Source of the DNA: a bacterium
GTDB lineage: Bacteria; Zhuqueibacterota; QNDG01; DSAB01
Assembly: GCA_016931965.1 (NCBI GenBank)
Contig: JAFGDT010000081.1
Coordinates: 1 to 47,009 of the forward strand
DNA length: 47,009 nucleotides
Reading direction: 5' to 3'
A program made the position numbers and the translations under genes. Shown in pieces: positions 27,492 to 36,391 of this stretch. The notes beneath the pieces are model-generated. The model was not told the DNA's origin, searched no databases, and saw only the letters and a program-made list of their open reading frames with translations. Position 1 is the first letter of the stretch; each line of letters starts with the position of its first letter.

Positions 27492-27992
27492 TTTGGTGGT
27501 CATTCTGAGGTCATCTGTAATGACCGCTGAATCCGGGGGGTGGTGTTGTGTCTCCTTATTCATCGGAAATTTTTCGATCACATGGAATATCCGTTGCGAT
27601 AACCCATTGTCATCCCGGGCGGAGTTGAGAAATGAATTGATATAATATAATCAATAGATAAAAATTATTTCTGCGACTTTCTTGGAAGAAAGTCGCCAAA
27701 GAACCTGCCTTTTTGCAAGCTTCGTAAAGGCCGGCTGTGATGTTTGAATCCGTCTGATCATTTCCCGGCCTCCCATCTCCTTCGCACGATTTCAGTAAAA
27801 AGATACTGAAATCGAACGCCCACCCCTTAAAATACTTTATCGGTCAGCCGCGGCAAAATGGCAAACAGGAATATCATTTTTGTCATTTAGAATTTGGATT
27901 TCATTTGTCATTTGGATTTTGAAATTGGATATTTTGATGGGTATTCGGGACTGTTTATCCACAGATAAACATGGCCTGTCAGATGTAAAAAT
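27492..27992. other. Gene-free stretch between convergent clusters
   Basis: No gene is seen. It holds a REP-like block (27673-27814, listed separately), an AT-rich run of CATTTGTCATTTGGATTTTG type around 27880-27935 that resembles simple repeats elsewhere in the window, and a small hairpin, GTTTATC/GATAAAC (27953-27970), 23 bp beyond the homocysteine methyltransferase stop. That hairpin contains one perfect DnaA-box-like TTATCCACA (27955-27963). The box is isolated and no origin features surround it. Confidence 0.6.
27673..27814. repeat. REP-like dispersed repeat with two perfect hairpins
   Basis: GCGACTTTCTT/AAGAAAGTCGC (27673-27683, 27686-27696) is a perfect 11-bp inverted repeat with a 2-nt centre. 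CGATTTCAGTA/TACTGAAATCG (27787-27797, 27804-27814) is a second perfect 11-bp hairpin. The GC-rich text between them is unlike the flanks. The first hairpin resembles a GACTTTCTT-type intergenic repeat that I associate with several bacterial lineages. Confidence 0.55.
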
Positions 27993-28895
27993 CTAGCCAG
28001 TCAATTCCGATTTTTTGATTAATACAGCCATTCTCTTGATATAATCCGGATTGGTGCCGCAGCAGCCCCCGATAATGTTCGCTCCGTTTTTTAACATATC
28101 AGGAATATAATGCATATAATCATCAACATCCTGAGTATAAGTAACCTCGCCTTTTTCAGATAGGGAAGGCTGCCCCGCATTGGCCTGGGCGATCAATGGG
28201 AGTGAAGTCTCTTTGCGCATCGCTTTGATAAGATCGGTCATATCGCGGCTGTCTAAGGTGCAATTGGCTCCCAGAGCCGGAATGTCTTCTTTTTCGAGCG
28301 TTTGAACACACAGAGGCATGCTGTTTCCCATCATTGTAAAATACCCCTTTGGATTGCGGTTGTAGGTCATTGTGACGAAAACGGGCAGATCGCATTGTTT
28401 TCGTGCAGTGCGAAGTGCACAGAGTGCTTCTTTGATATCGTATTGGGTTTCAATCAATAAGAAGTCCACCTTTCCATCAACCAGTCCCTTTACCTGTTCG
28501 ACATAAGCCTCCTCGAAATTGGCTTCCGTGGCTTTTCCGACAGGATGGAGAAATTGGCCTGTCGGTCCGATACTCCCAGCAACCCACTTTCCTGCAGGTT
28601 TGACTTCATTGGCTATGGTTGCTGCCGCCATATTGAGTTCGTAACACTTCTCAGCCAAACCGTATGAGGCAAGTTTTATTTTGTTTCCTCCGAAACTGTT
28701 TGTCAGTACGGCATCAGAACCCGCTTCGAAATAATCCTTATGAATATGTCTGACAATCTCTGATTTTTCCACATTCCATATTTCGGGGCAGGTGCCTTTT
28801 GGGAATCCATGTCGTATCAGTTCCGTCCCCATCCCTCCATCAAGGAGAACCACCCTTTCCTTCATCAAATTCAGAATTGAATTACTCATTTGCAT
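27993..28895 (-). CDS. Homocysteine S-methyltransferase (MetH N-terminal/BHMT type)
   Basis: The 300-aa TIM-barrel protein starts LLDGGMGTELIRHGFPKG and has TNSFGGNKIKLASYGL, the first zinc cysteine in GANCTLDS and the C-terminal zinc pair in GGCCGTNPDYI. It transfers a methyl group to homocysteine to make methionine. Length and sequence match only the first module of cobalamin-dependent MetH; the folate, B12 and reactivation modules are absent. It therefore needs either separate cobalamin and methyl-THF proteins or another methyl donor. ATG 28895 overlaps the metF stop by 10 nt. ATG 28889 is an equally possible start, and GAGG lies upstream of both. It is the last gene of the one-carbon operon. 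Confidence 0.92.
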   Translation of the reverse strand: MQMSNSILNLMKERVVLLDGGMGTELIRHGFPKGTCPEIWNVEKSEIVRHIHKDYFEAGSDAVLTNSFGGNKIKLASYGLAEKCYELNMAAATIANEVKPAGKWVAGSIGPTGQFLHPVGKATEANFEEAYVEQVKGLVDGKVDFLLIETQYDIKEALCALRTARKQCDLPVFVTMTYNRNPKGYFTMMGNSMPLCVQTLEKEDIPALGANCTLDSRDMTDLIKAMRKETSLPLIAQANAGQPSLSEKGEVTYTQDVDDYMHYIPDMLKNGANIIGGCCGTNPDYIKRMAVLIKKSELTG

Positions 28896-29776
28896 AATCC
28901 TGCCTCTTTAAGAATGACTGGGGTGATGCTTTCCCACATAACAGGCATGAAATGAATGCCCCTGACCCCCTCTACTGATTTTAAGGCATTGATCATTTCG
29001 ACAGCTATTTTGATGCCTTCTTCTTGAGGATCAGCGGCCTGTTCCATCCGATTGATGTATTGTTTGTCTATTTTTACACCTGGCACTTCTTCCAGCATAT
29101 GGAGAAGGGCTTTCACCGATTTAACCGGCATCACACCCGCCAGGATGGTCACTTTTTCGTGTAATCCCATTTCCCGCACTTTTTCCATCCAACGTTGAAA
29201 AATTTCAAGATCGAAAACGGGCTGGGTTTGTATGAAATACGCACCAGCCATCACCTTTTTATACAAGCGAATCAATCGCATTTCAAAGGGTTCGGCAAAT
29301 GGATTGGCGGCGGCTCCGATTGTGAAATGAGGCTTTGTTTTCATTTCATCGCCTGACAGCAAGAATCCTTTATTCATCTTAGCCAGTGTTGCCACAAGTT
29401 GAATCGAATCCAGATCAAAGACGCCCTTTGATTCCGGATGGTTCCCGAATTTTTGATGATCACCCGTTAAACAGAGCACATTTTCAATTCCCAGAGCGGC
29501 GGCGCCCAGCAAATCGCTTTGAATGGCGATGCGGTTGCGGTCACGGCAGGTCATTTGAATGATCGGTTCGATGTCTTCTTCCAATAATATTTTTGCAGAC
29601 GCAATGCTCGAAAGACGGACGATGGCAGTCTGATTGTCCGTTATATTCACCGCATCCACGTACCCTTTAAAATGGGCTGTTTTTTTTCGAATGACATCCC
29701 CGTTGCAGCTCTGCGGCGGGCCCAGTTCTCCACAGATGATGAATTGTTTTGATTCAATTTTATCTTTTAATGTCAT
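28886..29776 (-). CDS. metF: 5,10-methylenetetrahydrofolate reductase
   Basis: The 296-aa FAD-type TIM barrel reduces methylene-THF to methyl-THF. Seen: ICGELGPPQSCNGD at the start (where the catalytic glutamate of MetF lies), DAVNITDNQTAIVRLS, QMTCRDRNRIAIQSDLLGAAALG, CLTGDH, AGAYFIQTQPVFD and AGVMPVKS. The frame extends upstream to 29854, but that part lies inside metV in another frame. ATG 29776 gives the normal MetF N-terminus and a 17-bp overlap with metV. Pairing with MetV is typical of acetogen-type and other anaerobic reductases, so the electron donor may be reached through MetV instead of NAD(P)H directly. Confidence 0.95.
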   Translation of the reverse strand: MTLKDKIESKQFIICGELGPPQSCNGDVIRKKTAHFKGYVDAVNITDNQTAIVRLSSIASAKILLEEDIEPIIQMTCRDRNRIAIQSDLLGAAALGIENVLCLTGDHQKFGNHPESKGVFDLDSIQLVATLAKMNKGFLLSGDEMKTKPHFTIGAAANPFAEPFEMRLIRLYKKVMAGAYFIQTQPVFDLEIFQRWMEKVREMGLHEKVTILAGVMPVKSVKALLHMLEEVPGVKIDKQYINRMEQAADPQEEGIKIAVEMINALKSVEGVRGIHFMPVMWESITPVILKEAGLCK

Positions 29777-30212
29777 TTTGTATGATTTCCTCGATTGCTT
29801 TCCGTTTTTTGCTGAAAGGCCAGATGGGGGCATCGATACGTTTTCTGAAGACATTCAGCCAGGCAGATGATCCTTCCAAATTCCAATTGTGGATTTTTTT
29901 AATCTGAAATAATGTAGGCGTGACGCGCAGCCATCTTGAACGTTTGTGAATGACATACCATATGCATTTTCTCTCCGGATAGACTTCGCAATGGCCTCTC
30001 TCATCGGTTCCTCCGCAGGGACCGTTCCGCAGCCGTTTCGGGCATCGCTGGCTGCAAACAAAAGCGGTAGATGAAAGAATACATTCCCCGCAACGTTGAC
30101 AGCGAAACAGAGGTACTTTGATCACGTTTTCTCCCAAAAGGAGAATACGGGAGATTCTTCTCTCTATTGGAGAGATTTTCTTTTTTTGTAATGTGGCCAA
30201 ATCAGAGGACAT
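29760..30212 (-). CDS. metV: MetV-like methylenetetrahydrofolate reductase C-terminal (zinc/Cys-rich) subunit
   Basis: The 150-aa protein carries eight cysteines at 38, 41, 44, 53, 57, 66, 75 and 83 in the pattern RCQRCGEC, CSQRCPKRLRNGPCGG, GHCEVYPERKCIW. This is the signature of the MethylTHFR_C family (MetV). In acetogens MetV is the partner of MetF and helps pass electrons to it. The gene has AAGGA nine nucleotides before ATG 30212 and overlaps metF by 17 bp, so the two subunits are probably made in equal amounts. The length is a little short for the family, with little beyond the Cys-rich part and a basic tail. Confidence 0.9.
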   Translation of the reverse strand: MSSDLATLQKKKISPIERRISRILLLGENVIKVPLFRCQRCGECILSSTAFVCSQRCPKRLRNGPCGGTDERGHCEVYPERKCIWYVIHKRSRWLRVTPTLFQIKKIHNWNLEGSSAWLNVFRKRIDAPIWPFSKKRKAIEEIIQNDIKR

Positions 30213-30251
30213 GGTGACGAATCCTTATATCATTTACAATTCCGGATTGAT

Positions 30252-31136
30252 TTAACGTATATGGCGTTTGGCTGATTTGATTGTGTTGTGGAGGAGCATC
30301 GTAATCGTCATCGGTCCGACACCACCGGGAACAGGTGTTATGGCGCTGGCTTTTTGACCGATCTTCTCAAAATCAACATCACCTACCAGTCGGTACCCTC
30401 TCTCTTTGGAAGAATCTTCCACTCGATTGACACCCACATCAATCACGACAACGCCTTCCGAAACCATCTCTTCGGTGATCGTATTCGGTCTGCCTATGGC
30501 AGCCACAACGATATCTGCCTGCCTGGTAAAATAACCGATATCCTTTGTTCTGGTGTGACAGACGGTGATCGTTGCATTGGCATGTTCTTTCTTTTGCATC
30601 AGCATGGCTGCAAGCGGTTTGCCGACGAGGTTGCTCCTTCCCACGATGACAATATGGCTCGAGGCGATTGGAATGTCGTTCCGTACCAGAAGCTGCTGGA
30701 TCCCATGGGGTGTGCAAGGATAGAAGGTATCTTCTCCAATCATCATTTTCCCGACGTTAAAGGGATGGAAACCATCGACATCCTTATCCGGATTGATTGC
30801 ATAGAGTATTTTTGTTTCGTCAATGTGATCTGGAAGAGGCAACTGTACCAAAATGCCATGAATTTTTGGATCATTGTTTAACTTTTTAATAAGCGATAGT
30901 AGTTTTTCTTCGCTCATATCTGCCGGATGGTTTTCTTCTCGGGAATAGATACCAATATTGGCGCACGCTTTTCTTTTTCCCGTTACATAGGATACCGAGG
31001 CCGGATCTTCTCCCACCAATATGACTGCCAGGCCGGGAATGATGTTATATTTTTCCTTTAACGCCAATGTTTCCTGTTTCATCTCCTCTCGCATCTCTTG
31101 AGCCAATTGTTTCCCACTCAATATTTTTGCGCCCAT
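30252..31136 (-). CDS. folD: Bifunctional methylene-THF dehydrogenase / methenyl-THF cyclohydrolase
   Basis: The 294-aa FolD interconverts 10-formyl-THF, methenyl-THF and methylene-THF. Seen: the catalytic lysine region SYVTGKRKAC, VQLPLPDHID, NPDKDVDGFHP, the Rossmann motif VIVGRSNLVGKPLAAML, DIVVAAIGRP and the C-terminal TPVPGGVGPMT. ATG 31136 is chosen because GAGG lies 6 nt upstream. Upstream ATG 31139 and TTG 31148 are in frame. It follows fhs, with a small hairpin at the junction, and precedes metV. A separate cyclohydrolase (fchA) is not needed or seen. Confidence 0.97.
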   Translation of the reverse strand: MGAKILSGKQLAQEMREEMKQETLALKEKYNIIPGLAVILVGEDPASVSYVTGKRKACANIGIYSREENHPADMSEEKLLSLIKKLNNDPKIHGILVQLPLPDHIDETKILYAINPDKDVDGFHPFNVGKMMIGEDTFYPCTPHGIQQLLVRNDIPIASSHIVIVGRSNLVGKPLAAMLMQKKEHANATITVCHTRTKDIGYFTRQADIVVAAIGRPNTITEEMVSEGVVVIDVGVNRVEDSSKERGYRLVGDVDFEKIGQKASAITPVPGGVGPMTITMLLHNTIKSAKRHIR

Positions 31137-31166
31137 CATAAACCTCAACTTTCTATTGATCCGTTA

Positions 31167-31185
31167 TAGTAAAGATTCTTTACTA
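31167..31185 (-). promoter_or_regulatory. Hairpin at the fhs-folD junction
   Basis: TAGTAAAG/CTTTACTA is a perfect 8-bp inverted repeat with a 3-nt loop that includes the fhs stop codon. No T-run follows. It may tune folD expression or mark an RNA processing site. Confidence 0.35.
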
Positions 31186-32946
31186 ATACAAGCCTTTGAC
31201 TTTACCTGTATTCACATCGATATCGATCCGCCGAAATGCAGGATTTGAACCGGTGCCGGGCATGAGACTGATATCGCCAGAAACGACGACGATGAATCCT
31301 GCGCCATTGTAGATGAGAATGTCTCGTACAAATAATTTCCAATCCTTTGGCACACCCTTGTAAGAAGGATTGTCCGAAAGAGACAAATGTGTTTTGACGA
31401 CGCATGTACTCAATTTAGAAAAATTTGTATCTTTTTCAATGTTTTTTGCTTTTTTATTGGCGTCCAGACTGTATTCGACTCCACTGGCACCGTAAACCGT
31501 TGTTGCCAGCCGTTCGATGCGCTGGCGTAACGGCAAATCTTCTTCGTATAAAAATTTGAAATGGTGTTTTTCATCACATGCTTCAATCACCGCATCGGTT
31601 AATTCAAGGGCTCCTTCTCCTCCCTTTAGCCAGTGCTCGGAAACGGCGGAACGGGCGCCGGCAGATTCGGCAGCCTGCCGGACAGCGGCAATCTCATCCT
31701 TTGTATCCGATGTAAATGCATTGATGCAAATCACAGGATTAATACCCGCTGTTTTGACGGTGTTGATATGGTGAATCAGATTTTCACATCCTTTTTCAAC
31801 CCAGGCTACATTCTCTTTAAGATATTCTTCGGGCATGGGTTTCCCTGGCACGGGAATCGGGGCTCCCCCGTGACATTTCAAAGCCCGAATGGTGGCTACA
31901 ATGACGGCGGCATTGGGAATGAGACCGCTCATACGGCACTTGATATTCCAGAATTTTTCAAAACCGATATCGGCGCCAAATCCCGACTCCGTAATGTGAT
32001 ACTCACTCAATTTTAACCCAATCTTATCGGTTATAATAGAAGATTGACCAATGGCGATATTGGCAAAAGGGCCTGCATGAACAAAGACAGGCTGGCCTTC
32101 TATCGTTTGCATGAGTGACGGATTCAGAGCATCCAGCATCCAGGCAGTCATAGCGCCATCCACTTCAAGATCTGCCGTCGTAATGGGATTGTTTTTCTTA
32201 TCATAGGCAACTACAATTTTCGCCATCCGTTCCCGCATGTCCTTTAAATCATTGGCAACAGCCAAAATCGCCATCACTTCAGATGATACCGCGATTCCAA
32301 AGCGGCTCTGCATCGTGAAACCGTCCATCCTACCACCCAATCCGATAACGACATTTCTCAAGGCCTGTGCGCAGAAGTCGATAACCCATCCCATTTCTAC
32401 CCGTGTTGGATCAATATTCAGACGCTTCAGACCAATCTTTTCCAACCGTGCGTCGTCATAGTTTCTTTCATGTTGCATTCTCGCTGTTAGAGCCACCATA
32501 GCCAGATTGTGCGCATTCATCACCGCATTGATATCTCCGGTTAAACCCAATGAGAACGGTGTTAACGGGATACATTGAGAAAGTCCGCCTCCTGCTGCGG
32601 ACCCTTTGATATTCATGGTCGGTCCACCGGATGGCTGGCGAATCGCTGCTGTGGCTCTTTTGCCTCTTTTCCCGAAACCCTGCAACAATCCAATAGTCGA
32701 TGTGGATTTGCCTTCGCCGAGAGGAGTCGGTGTGATGGCAGTGACATCAATATATTTACCGTCGGTCTGATTCTTGAGTCTATTGAGTATTCGGCCGTAA
32801 TCCACTTTGGCGATGTAGTGACCGTGAGACAACAATTCATCATCAGTTAGACCCAATTCATCACGAAGCTGGTATACTGTTTTCATGTTCTTTTCGGCAT
32901 CCTCAGCGATTTCCCAATCTACATATTTGGTGGGATCCAACATCAT
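31183..32946 (-). CDS. fhs: Formate-tetrahydrofolate ligase
   Basis: The 587-aa enzyme activates formate to 10-formyl-THF with ATP, the entry step of the folate methyl branch. Seen: the P-loop [11 protein letters not shown] (about 72-82), [36 protein letters not shown], the long central FAQALRN-like and [17 protein letters not shown] stretches, and the C-terminal [21 protein letters not shown]. It starts with two ATGs (32946 and 32943), with AAAGGG upstream. It is the first gene of the fhs-folD-metV-metF-hmt operon and is preceded by a good sigma-70-like promoter. Confidence 0.97.
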   Translation of the reverse strand: MMLDPTKYVDWEIAEDAEKNMKTVYQLRDELGLTDDELLSHGHYIAKVDYGRILNRLKNQTDGKYIDVTAITPTPLGEGKSTSTIGLLQGFGKRGKRATAAIRQPSGGPTMNIKGSAAGGGLSQCIPLTPFSLGLTGDINAVMNAHNLAMVALTARMQHERNYDDARLEKIGLKRLNIDPTRVEMGWVIDFCAQALRNVVIGLGGRMDGFTMQSRFGIAVSSEVMAILAVANDLKDMRERMAKIVVAYDKKNNPITTADLEVDGAMTAWMLDALNPSLMQTIEGQPVFVHAGPFANIAIGQSSIITDKIGLKLSEYHITESGFGADIGFEKFWNIKCRMSGLIPNAAVIVATIRALKCHGGAPIPVPGKPMPEEYLKENVAWVEKGCENLIHHINTVKTAGINPVICINAFTSDTKDEIAAVRQAAESAGARSAVSEHWLKGGEGALELTDAVIEACDEKHHFKFLYEEDLPLRQRIERLATTVYGASGVEYSLDANKKAKNIEKDTNFSKLSTCVVKTHLSLSDNPSYKGVPKDWKLFVRDILIYNGAGFIVVVSGDISLMPGTGSNPAFRRIDIDVNTGKVKGLY

Positions 32947-33323
32947 GTTGCCCTTTCTTTTTATCAGGATTTAGATATTTATCCCCTCATTTCCCAATAA
33001 TACTATCTTAACTTCTTATTTCAATTCTTTTTTAACAGTCTTTTTGAATTGATGGCTGGAAAGATATGGCTTTTGTAATATAAACTATTGCAAGAAGATT
33101 TTCAACCTATAAAATCAAAATATTTGAAAAGATCGGGTTGAATCATCCGTATTCCTGGATTAGATCCCTGTGGATGTAAATAGTAAGATATTATACAATA
33201 TTCATGAGTAAGTGTTCGATTTTTCAGTATGAACACTGTTGATTCGATTGATCAGGAGAATGTGTTTTGAAATTGAGGAACAGGTATTTGGTCAAGTTGT
33301 TCTGCAACAGGGGCTTTGATCAA
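32947..33323. other. Intergenic region between fhs and the histidine kinase gene
   Basis: No gene is seen in this AT-rich 377-bp stretch. It holds the likely fhs promoter (33077-33105, minus strand), a 124-nt fhs leader containing an inverted pair TCAATTC/GAATTGA (33021-33027, 33046-33052), and a hairpin AGTGTTC/GAACACT around 33211-33237 that lies downstream of the kinase gene. I do not recognise a riboswitch in the leader. Confidence 0.5.
33077..33105 (-). promoter_or_regulatory. Sigma-70-type promoter of the one-carbon operon
   Basis: On the minus strand TTGAAA (33105-33100) and TATATT (33082-33077) are separated by exactly 17 bp, about 125 nt upstream of the fhs start. Confidence 0.55.
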
Positions 33324-34679
33324 TTAAAATCTTAGTGTAAAGACGGTCTTTACATTTGGATCGGAATGCACACTGATCGATCCACGATGCAGGCGCATGA
33401 TCTGTCTCGACAAACTGAGTCCGATTCCAGAACCTTTTTTTTTGGTTGTAAAAAATGGGATAAAGATTTTTTCCTGCACTTCCTCAACAATACCCGGACC
33501 GTTATCCGCAACCCGGATGATGATTCTTCCGCTTTCATCATTTTGTGCGGATAGATCAATACGCGCACCGGGACGGTTTTCCACGGCGTATATGGCATTG
33601 AGCAGCAGGTTAATCAGTACCTGTTCAATCAGTTCAGGATCGGCCGTACATTCGAGTGTTTCAGGTTCCACGTCGACATTGAAATCGATATGTTTGTTTT
33701 TAATTTGGGTGTTGATCAATTGTTCGACCCTGTCAAACAGATTCGAAATGGGAAATATTTGAAAATCGGGTTTTGGAATTCGTGTCAATTCACGATAAGC
33801 ATTCACAAAATGAAGCAGTCCCTGACTGCGTTTCTGAATGGTTTGGACAGCCGAATGAATATCATCTATGCTCTCAAACTGGATCTTTTCTTTCCCCTTT
33901 TCTTCGGCAGACAATTTTGTCAGCATATCGTTCACTGTTGCAGACATTGAGGCAATGGGTGTAATGGAGTTCATAATCTCATGTGTCAGAACACGGATGA
34001 GATTCTGCCAGGCTTCCATTTCCTTTTCTTCCAGTTCACTCTGTATATTTTGAATTGAGATCAGTTTACATTCTCTCCCTCCAATAATGAAAGTAGTCGC
34101 ATAGACCATCAACTGCAATACTTCACTATGATCTTCCACTTTCACAATAGCCTTTTCACCGGTTTTGATTTTGAAAAAGGTGTCGACCAATTCAGGACTC
34201 CAGGATTCAAGGGTTTTGATATTTTTCAGTTGCGGTTTGTTTAATAACCGTTTGACCGCATTGTTGATCAATTCAATTTCTCCGTTTGACTGGAAGGAGA
34301 GCAATCCAATACCGATGTGCTGGATAACCGTCTGCAGGTACCGGTATTGTTCTTCTTTTTCTGCTCTTGTTTTTTTAAATTTATTCAGAACCTCCTGAAA
34401 AGCGATTCTCAATTCATAAAACGACGAGCCGGATTTCATATTCCCGAATGATTGGGAGAAATCATCATACCGAATGGCATCCAAGAATCGCTGAACATAG
34501 CGATTTGTTTTTTCGACATAGTGAATCAGTGCATAGATCTGATAAACAATCAAACAACCAACAAAGACATAAACTGCGTAATAAGATGTACTGGATAAGA
34601 GGTAGGTGAAAAGGAGCACAGTTCCACTGATGAATAGGACACGTACCACGCAAAACAATCGAAATTGCTTAAAGATCAT
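33324..34679 (-). CDS. NtrY-like membrane sensor histidine kinase
   Basis: The 451-aa protein has two adjacent membrane helices (about 8-29 and 33-52) with almost no loop outside, then a coiled linker, a PAS-like domain (about 110-220), and a HisKA domain with the phospho-acceptor His233 in LTHEIMNSITPIAS. The HATPase_c domain follows, with N-box LLLNAIYAVENR, G1 box VADNGPGIVEE, the FFTTKKKGSGIGLSLSRQI segment and GSISVHSD. It probably senses membrane or cytoplasmic signals, since it lacks a sizeable periplasmic domain. It overlaps the response-regulator gene by 11 bp, so the two form a two-component pair. Confidence 0.92.
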   Translation of the reverse strand: MIFKQFRLFCVVRVLFISGTVLLFTYLLSSTSYYAVYVFVGCLIVYQIYALIHYVEKTNRYVQRFLDAIRYDDFSQSFGNMKSGSSFYELRIAFQEVLNKFKKTRAEKEEQYRYLQTVIQHIGIGLLSFQSNGEIELINNAVKRLLNKPQLKNIKTLESWSPELVDTFFKIKTGEKAIVKVEDHSEVLQLMVYATTFIIGGRECKLISIQNIQSELEEKEMEAWQNLIRVLTHEIMNSITPIASMSATVNDMLTKLSAEEKGKEKIQFESIDDIHSAVQTIQKRSQGLLHFVNAYRELTRIPKPDFQIFPISNLFDRVEQLINTQIKNKHIDFNVDVEPETLECTADPELIEQVLINLLLNAIYAVENRPGARIDLSAQNDESGRIIIRVADNGPGIVEEVQEKIFIPFFTTKKKGSGIGLSLSRQIMRLHRGSISVHSDPNVKTVFTLRF

Positions 34680-36045
34680 GTTTCTGCATTCTCCGGTAAA
34701 GCGATGTGCGGGTCAATCCGAGCTCCTCCGCTGTTTTGCTTATATTTCCGGCGTGCTTCTTCAAGGCTTTGCGGATTACCCATTTCTCGATTGAATCGAG
34801 ATGAAAGTCTTCAAATGGCATGGTGTCTTCTTTGGATTTTTCTACTGAAAAGAAAATATCTGTGGGTTTCAAAGATGGAGAATCGCTCATAATGACTGCC
34901 CGCTCGATGGCATGCTGCAGTTCCCTTACATTGCCCGGCCACAGGTAGCGCATCAATTTCTTCAGTGTTGATTCCTGAATGCGTTTTAGGGGCATTTGGT
35001 ATTTTTTACAATACATCTCCAGGAAATGTTCAACCAGAAGGGGGATGTCTTCCAGACGTTCTCTCAGGGCTGGAAGGTGGATCTCGACTGTGTTGATGCG
35101 ATAGAGGAGGTCCTGGCGAAATTCATTCTTTTTTACCATCTCATGAACGGGCATGTTCGATGCGCAAATCAGGCGGATGTCGATCGGCCGTGGTTTGTTT
35201 GATCCCAGACGGATGACTTCCCGGTTTTGGAGTACGGCCAACAGTTTCGATTGCATCGGTAAAGGAAGATTGCCAATCTCGTCCAGAAAAAGCGTGCCTT
35301 TGTTGGCGATTTCAAACCGGCCTGCCCGGTCTTCTTTGGCATCCGTAAATGCACCCTTCACATGACCGAAAAGTTCGCTCTCGAAAAGGGTTTCGCTGAT
35401 CGCTCCCATATCGACACCGATAAAAACTTCGTCGGTTCTTAACGAGCGGCGGTGCAGCTCTCTGGCCACCAGCTCTTTTCCCGTGCCGTTTTCTCCCAGT
35501 ATCAGCACATTGGCATCGGTCTTGGCCACCTTGTGAACCATATGAAACACTTTTTGAATGGCCGAGCTCTGACCGATGAAGTGATGGAATGGCTGGTCCA
35601 GGTCCGCACTGAGTCGTTTCTGTTTGGTTTTCAGATTTTCCACTTCTATCCTGGAATCCCTTAAATGAAGGGCGGCATTTACGGTAGCGAGCAGTTTCTC
35701 ATTTTGCCACGGTTTCATGACAAAATCGGTGGCTCCTTCTTTGATGGCGCGAACCGCCATTTCGACATCCCCGTAGGCTGTAATCAGAATGACCACGGCG
35801 GATGGATCGATCTCCAGGATTTTCTGCAGCCAGTGAAATCCTTCACGGCCACTGGTTACATCCTGTGTGAAATTCATGTCGAGCAAGATTACGTCATAGT
35901 TTTCCTGATTGAGAAGTGTGGGAATCTTATCAGGATCTTTTTCTGCATCCACCACAGAGACATGCTGTCGTAAAAAGAGGCACGCAGCCTGACGGACATC
36001 TTCATCGTCATCAACAATCAATATTTTACCGGGATTTTTTTGCAT
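34669..36045 (-). CDS. NtrC-family sigma-54-dependent response regulator
   Basis: The 458-aa activator has a receiver domain (about 1-125) with the acidic pocket DDD (12-14), phospho-acceptor Asp56 and ILITAYGD. The AAA+ domain (about 148-370) has Walker A GENGTGKE, Walker B GTLFLDEIGNL, and a sigma-54 contact loop reading GAFTDA instead of GAFTGA; F and T, the key residues, are kept. A Fis-type helix-turn-helix forms the C-terminus (NISKTAEELGLTRTSLYRRM). When phosphorylated it should remodel RNA polymerase-sigma-54 at -24/-12 promoters. The gene is divergent from the adaptor-ABC operon, whose upstream region carries palindromes and a sigma-54 promoter, so that operon is the likely target. 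No strong ribosome-binding site precedes the ATG. Confidence 0.95.
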   Translation of the reverse strand: MQKNPGKILIVDDDEDVRQAACLFLRQHVSVVDAEKDPDKIPTLLNQENYDVILLDMNFTQDVTSGREGFHWLQKILEIDPSAVVILITAYGDVEMAVRAIKEGATDFVMKPWQNEKLLATVNAALHLRDSRIEVENLKTKQKRLSADLDQPFHHFIGQSSAIQKVFHMVHKVAKTDANVLILGENGTGKELVARELHRRSLRTDEVFIGVDMGAISETLFESELFGHVKGAFTDAKEDRAGRFEIANKGTLFLDEIGNLPLPMQSKLLAVLQNREVIRLGSNKPRPIDIRLICASNMPVHEMVKKNEFRQDLLYRINTVEIHLPALRERLEDIPLLVEHFLEMYCKKYQMPLKRIQESTLKKLMRYLWPGNVRELQHAIERAVIMSDSPSLKPTDIFFSVEKSKEDTMPFEDFHLDSIEKWVIRKALKKHAGNISKTAEELGLTRTSLYRRMQKHDL

Positions 36046-36371
36046 ACTTCAAATTGGATTTGATATTTTGTTATTGTTAAAATTTCAAAATTCCAATACC
36101 CAATATTCAAATTACAAACAAATTCCAAAATTCAAGCACCAATAATCAAACAATATTCTTTTTTATTTTTTTGTTTTGGTCATTGGTTATTGTGATTTGT
36201 GTGTGTTTTGTTATTTGGTGCTTGGTCATTATTATTTGATACAATATGTATATCAATCTTATCATCGTATACTTCATAAAATAACACACATTCATATAAA
36301 CATCAACATAATAATGATATTCATGCAAAAAGTGTGCAATTATCATTTCAGGCTGGTCCGGAGAGAAAAAG
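36046..36371. repeat. AT-rich imperfect inverted repeat of CAAATTCCAAAATTC type
   Basis: This gene-free part of the divergent region consists of simple-sequence-like runs. The left arm reads CAAATTCCAAAATTCAAGCACC and the right arm is its approximate reverse complement. CAAGCACCAA (36133-36142) pairs perfectly with TTGGTGCTTG (36215-36224). Similar degenerate text recurs at 37786-37845 and near 27880-27935, so it is a dispersed low-complexity repeat. It could form a long hairpin downstream of nothing and upstream of the activator gene. Confidence 0.5.
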
Positions 36372-36387
36372 TGTACGATATCGTACA
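36372..36387. promoter_or_regulatory. Perfect 16-bp palindrome, probable NtrC-type enhancer site
   Basis: TGTACGATATCGTACA is a perfect palindrome centred about 85 bp upstream of the -24 element of the sigma-54 promoter, about -110 from the expected start site. That is the usual position of upstream activating sequences. The activator gene lies next door. Confidence 0.7.
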
Positions 36388-36391
36388 GTTT

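Noticed and set aside
27583-27598. TGGAATATCCGTTGCG, a sigma-54-like match on the plus strand
   Set aside because: Spacing fits, but there is no gene downstream on that strand before the convergent operon ends, so it is probably chance.
27955-27963. Perfect DnaA box TTATCCACA as a sign of a replication origin
   Set aside because: A single box, with no cluster of boxes, AT-rich unwinding element or dnaA/dnaN genes nearby.
29777-29854. N-terminal extension of MetF
   Set aside because: It lies within metV in another frame. MetF homologues start at about MTLKDKIES.
32947-33070. A THF or SAM riboswitch in the fhs leader
   Set aside because: The leader length would allow it, but I could not find the conserved core of a known class. 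A covariance-model search would be decisive.
36046-36250. Possible CRISPR-like repeats in the intergenic spacer
   Set aside because: Units are short, degenerate and without regular spacers. They are low-complexity inverted repeats.
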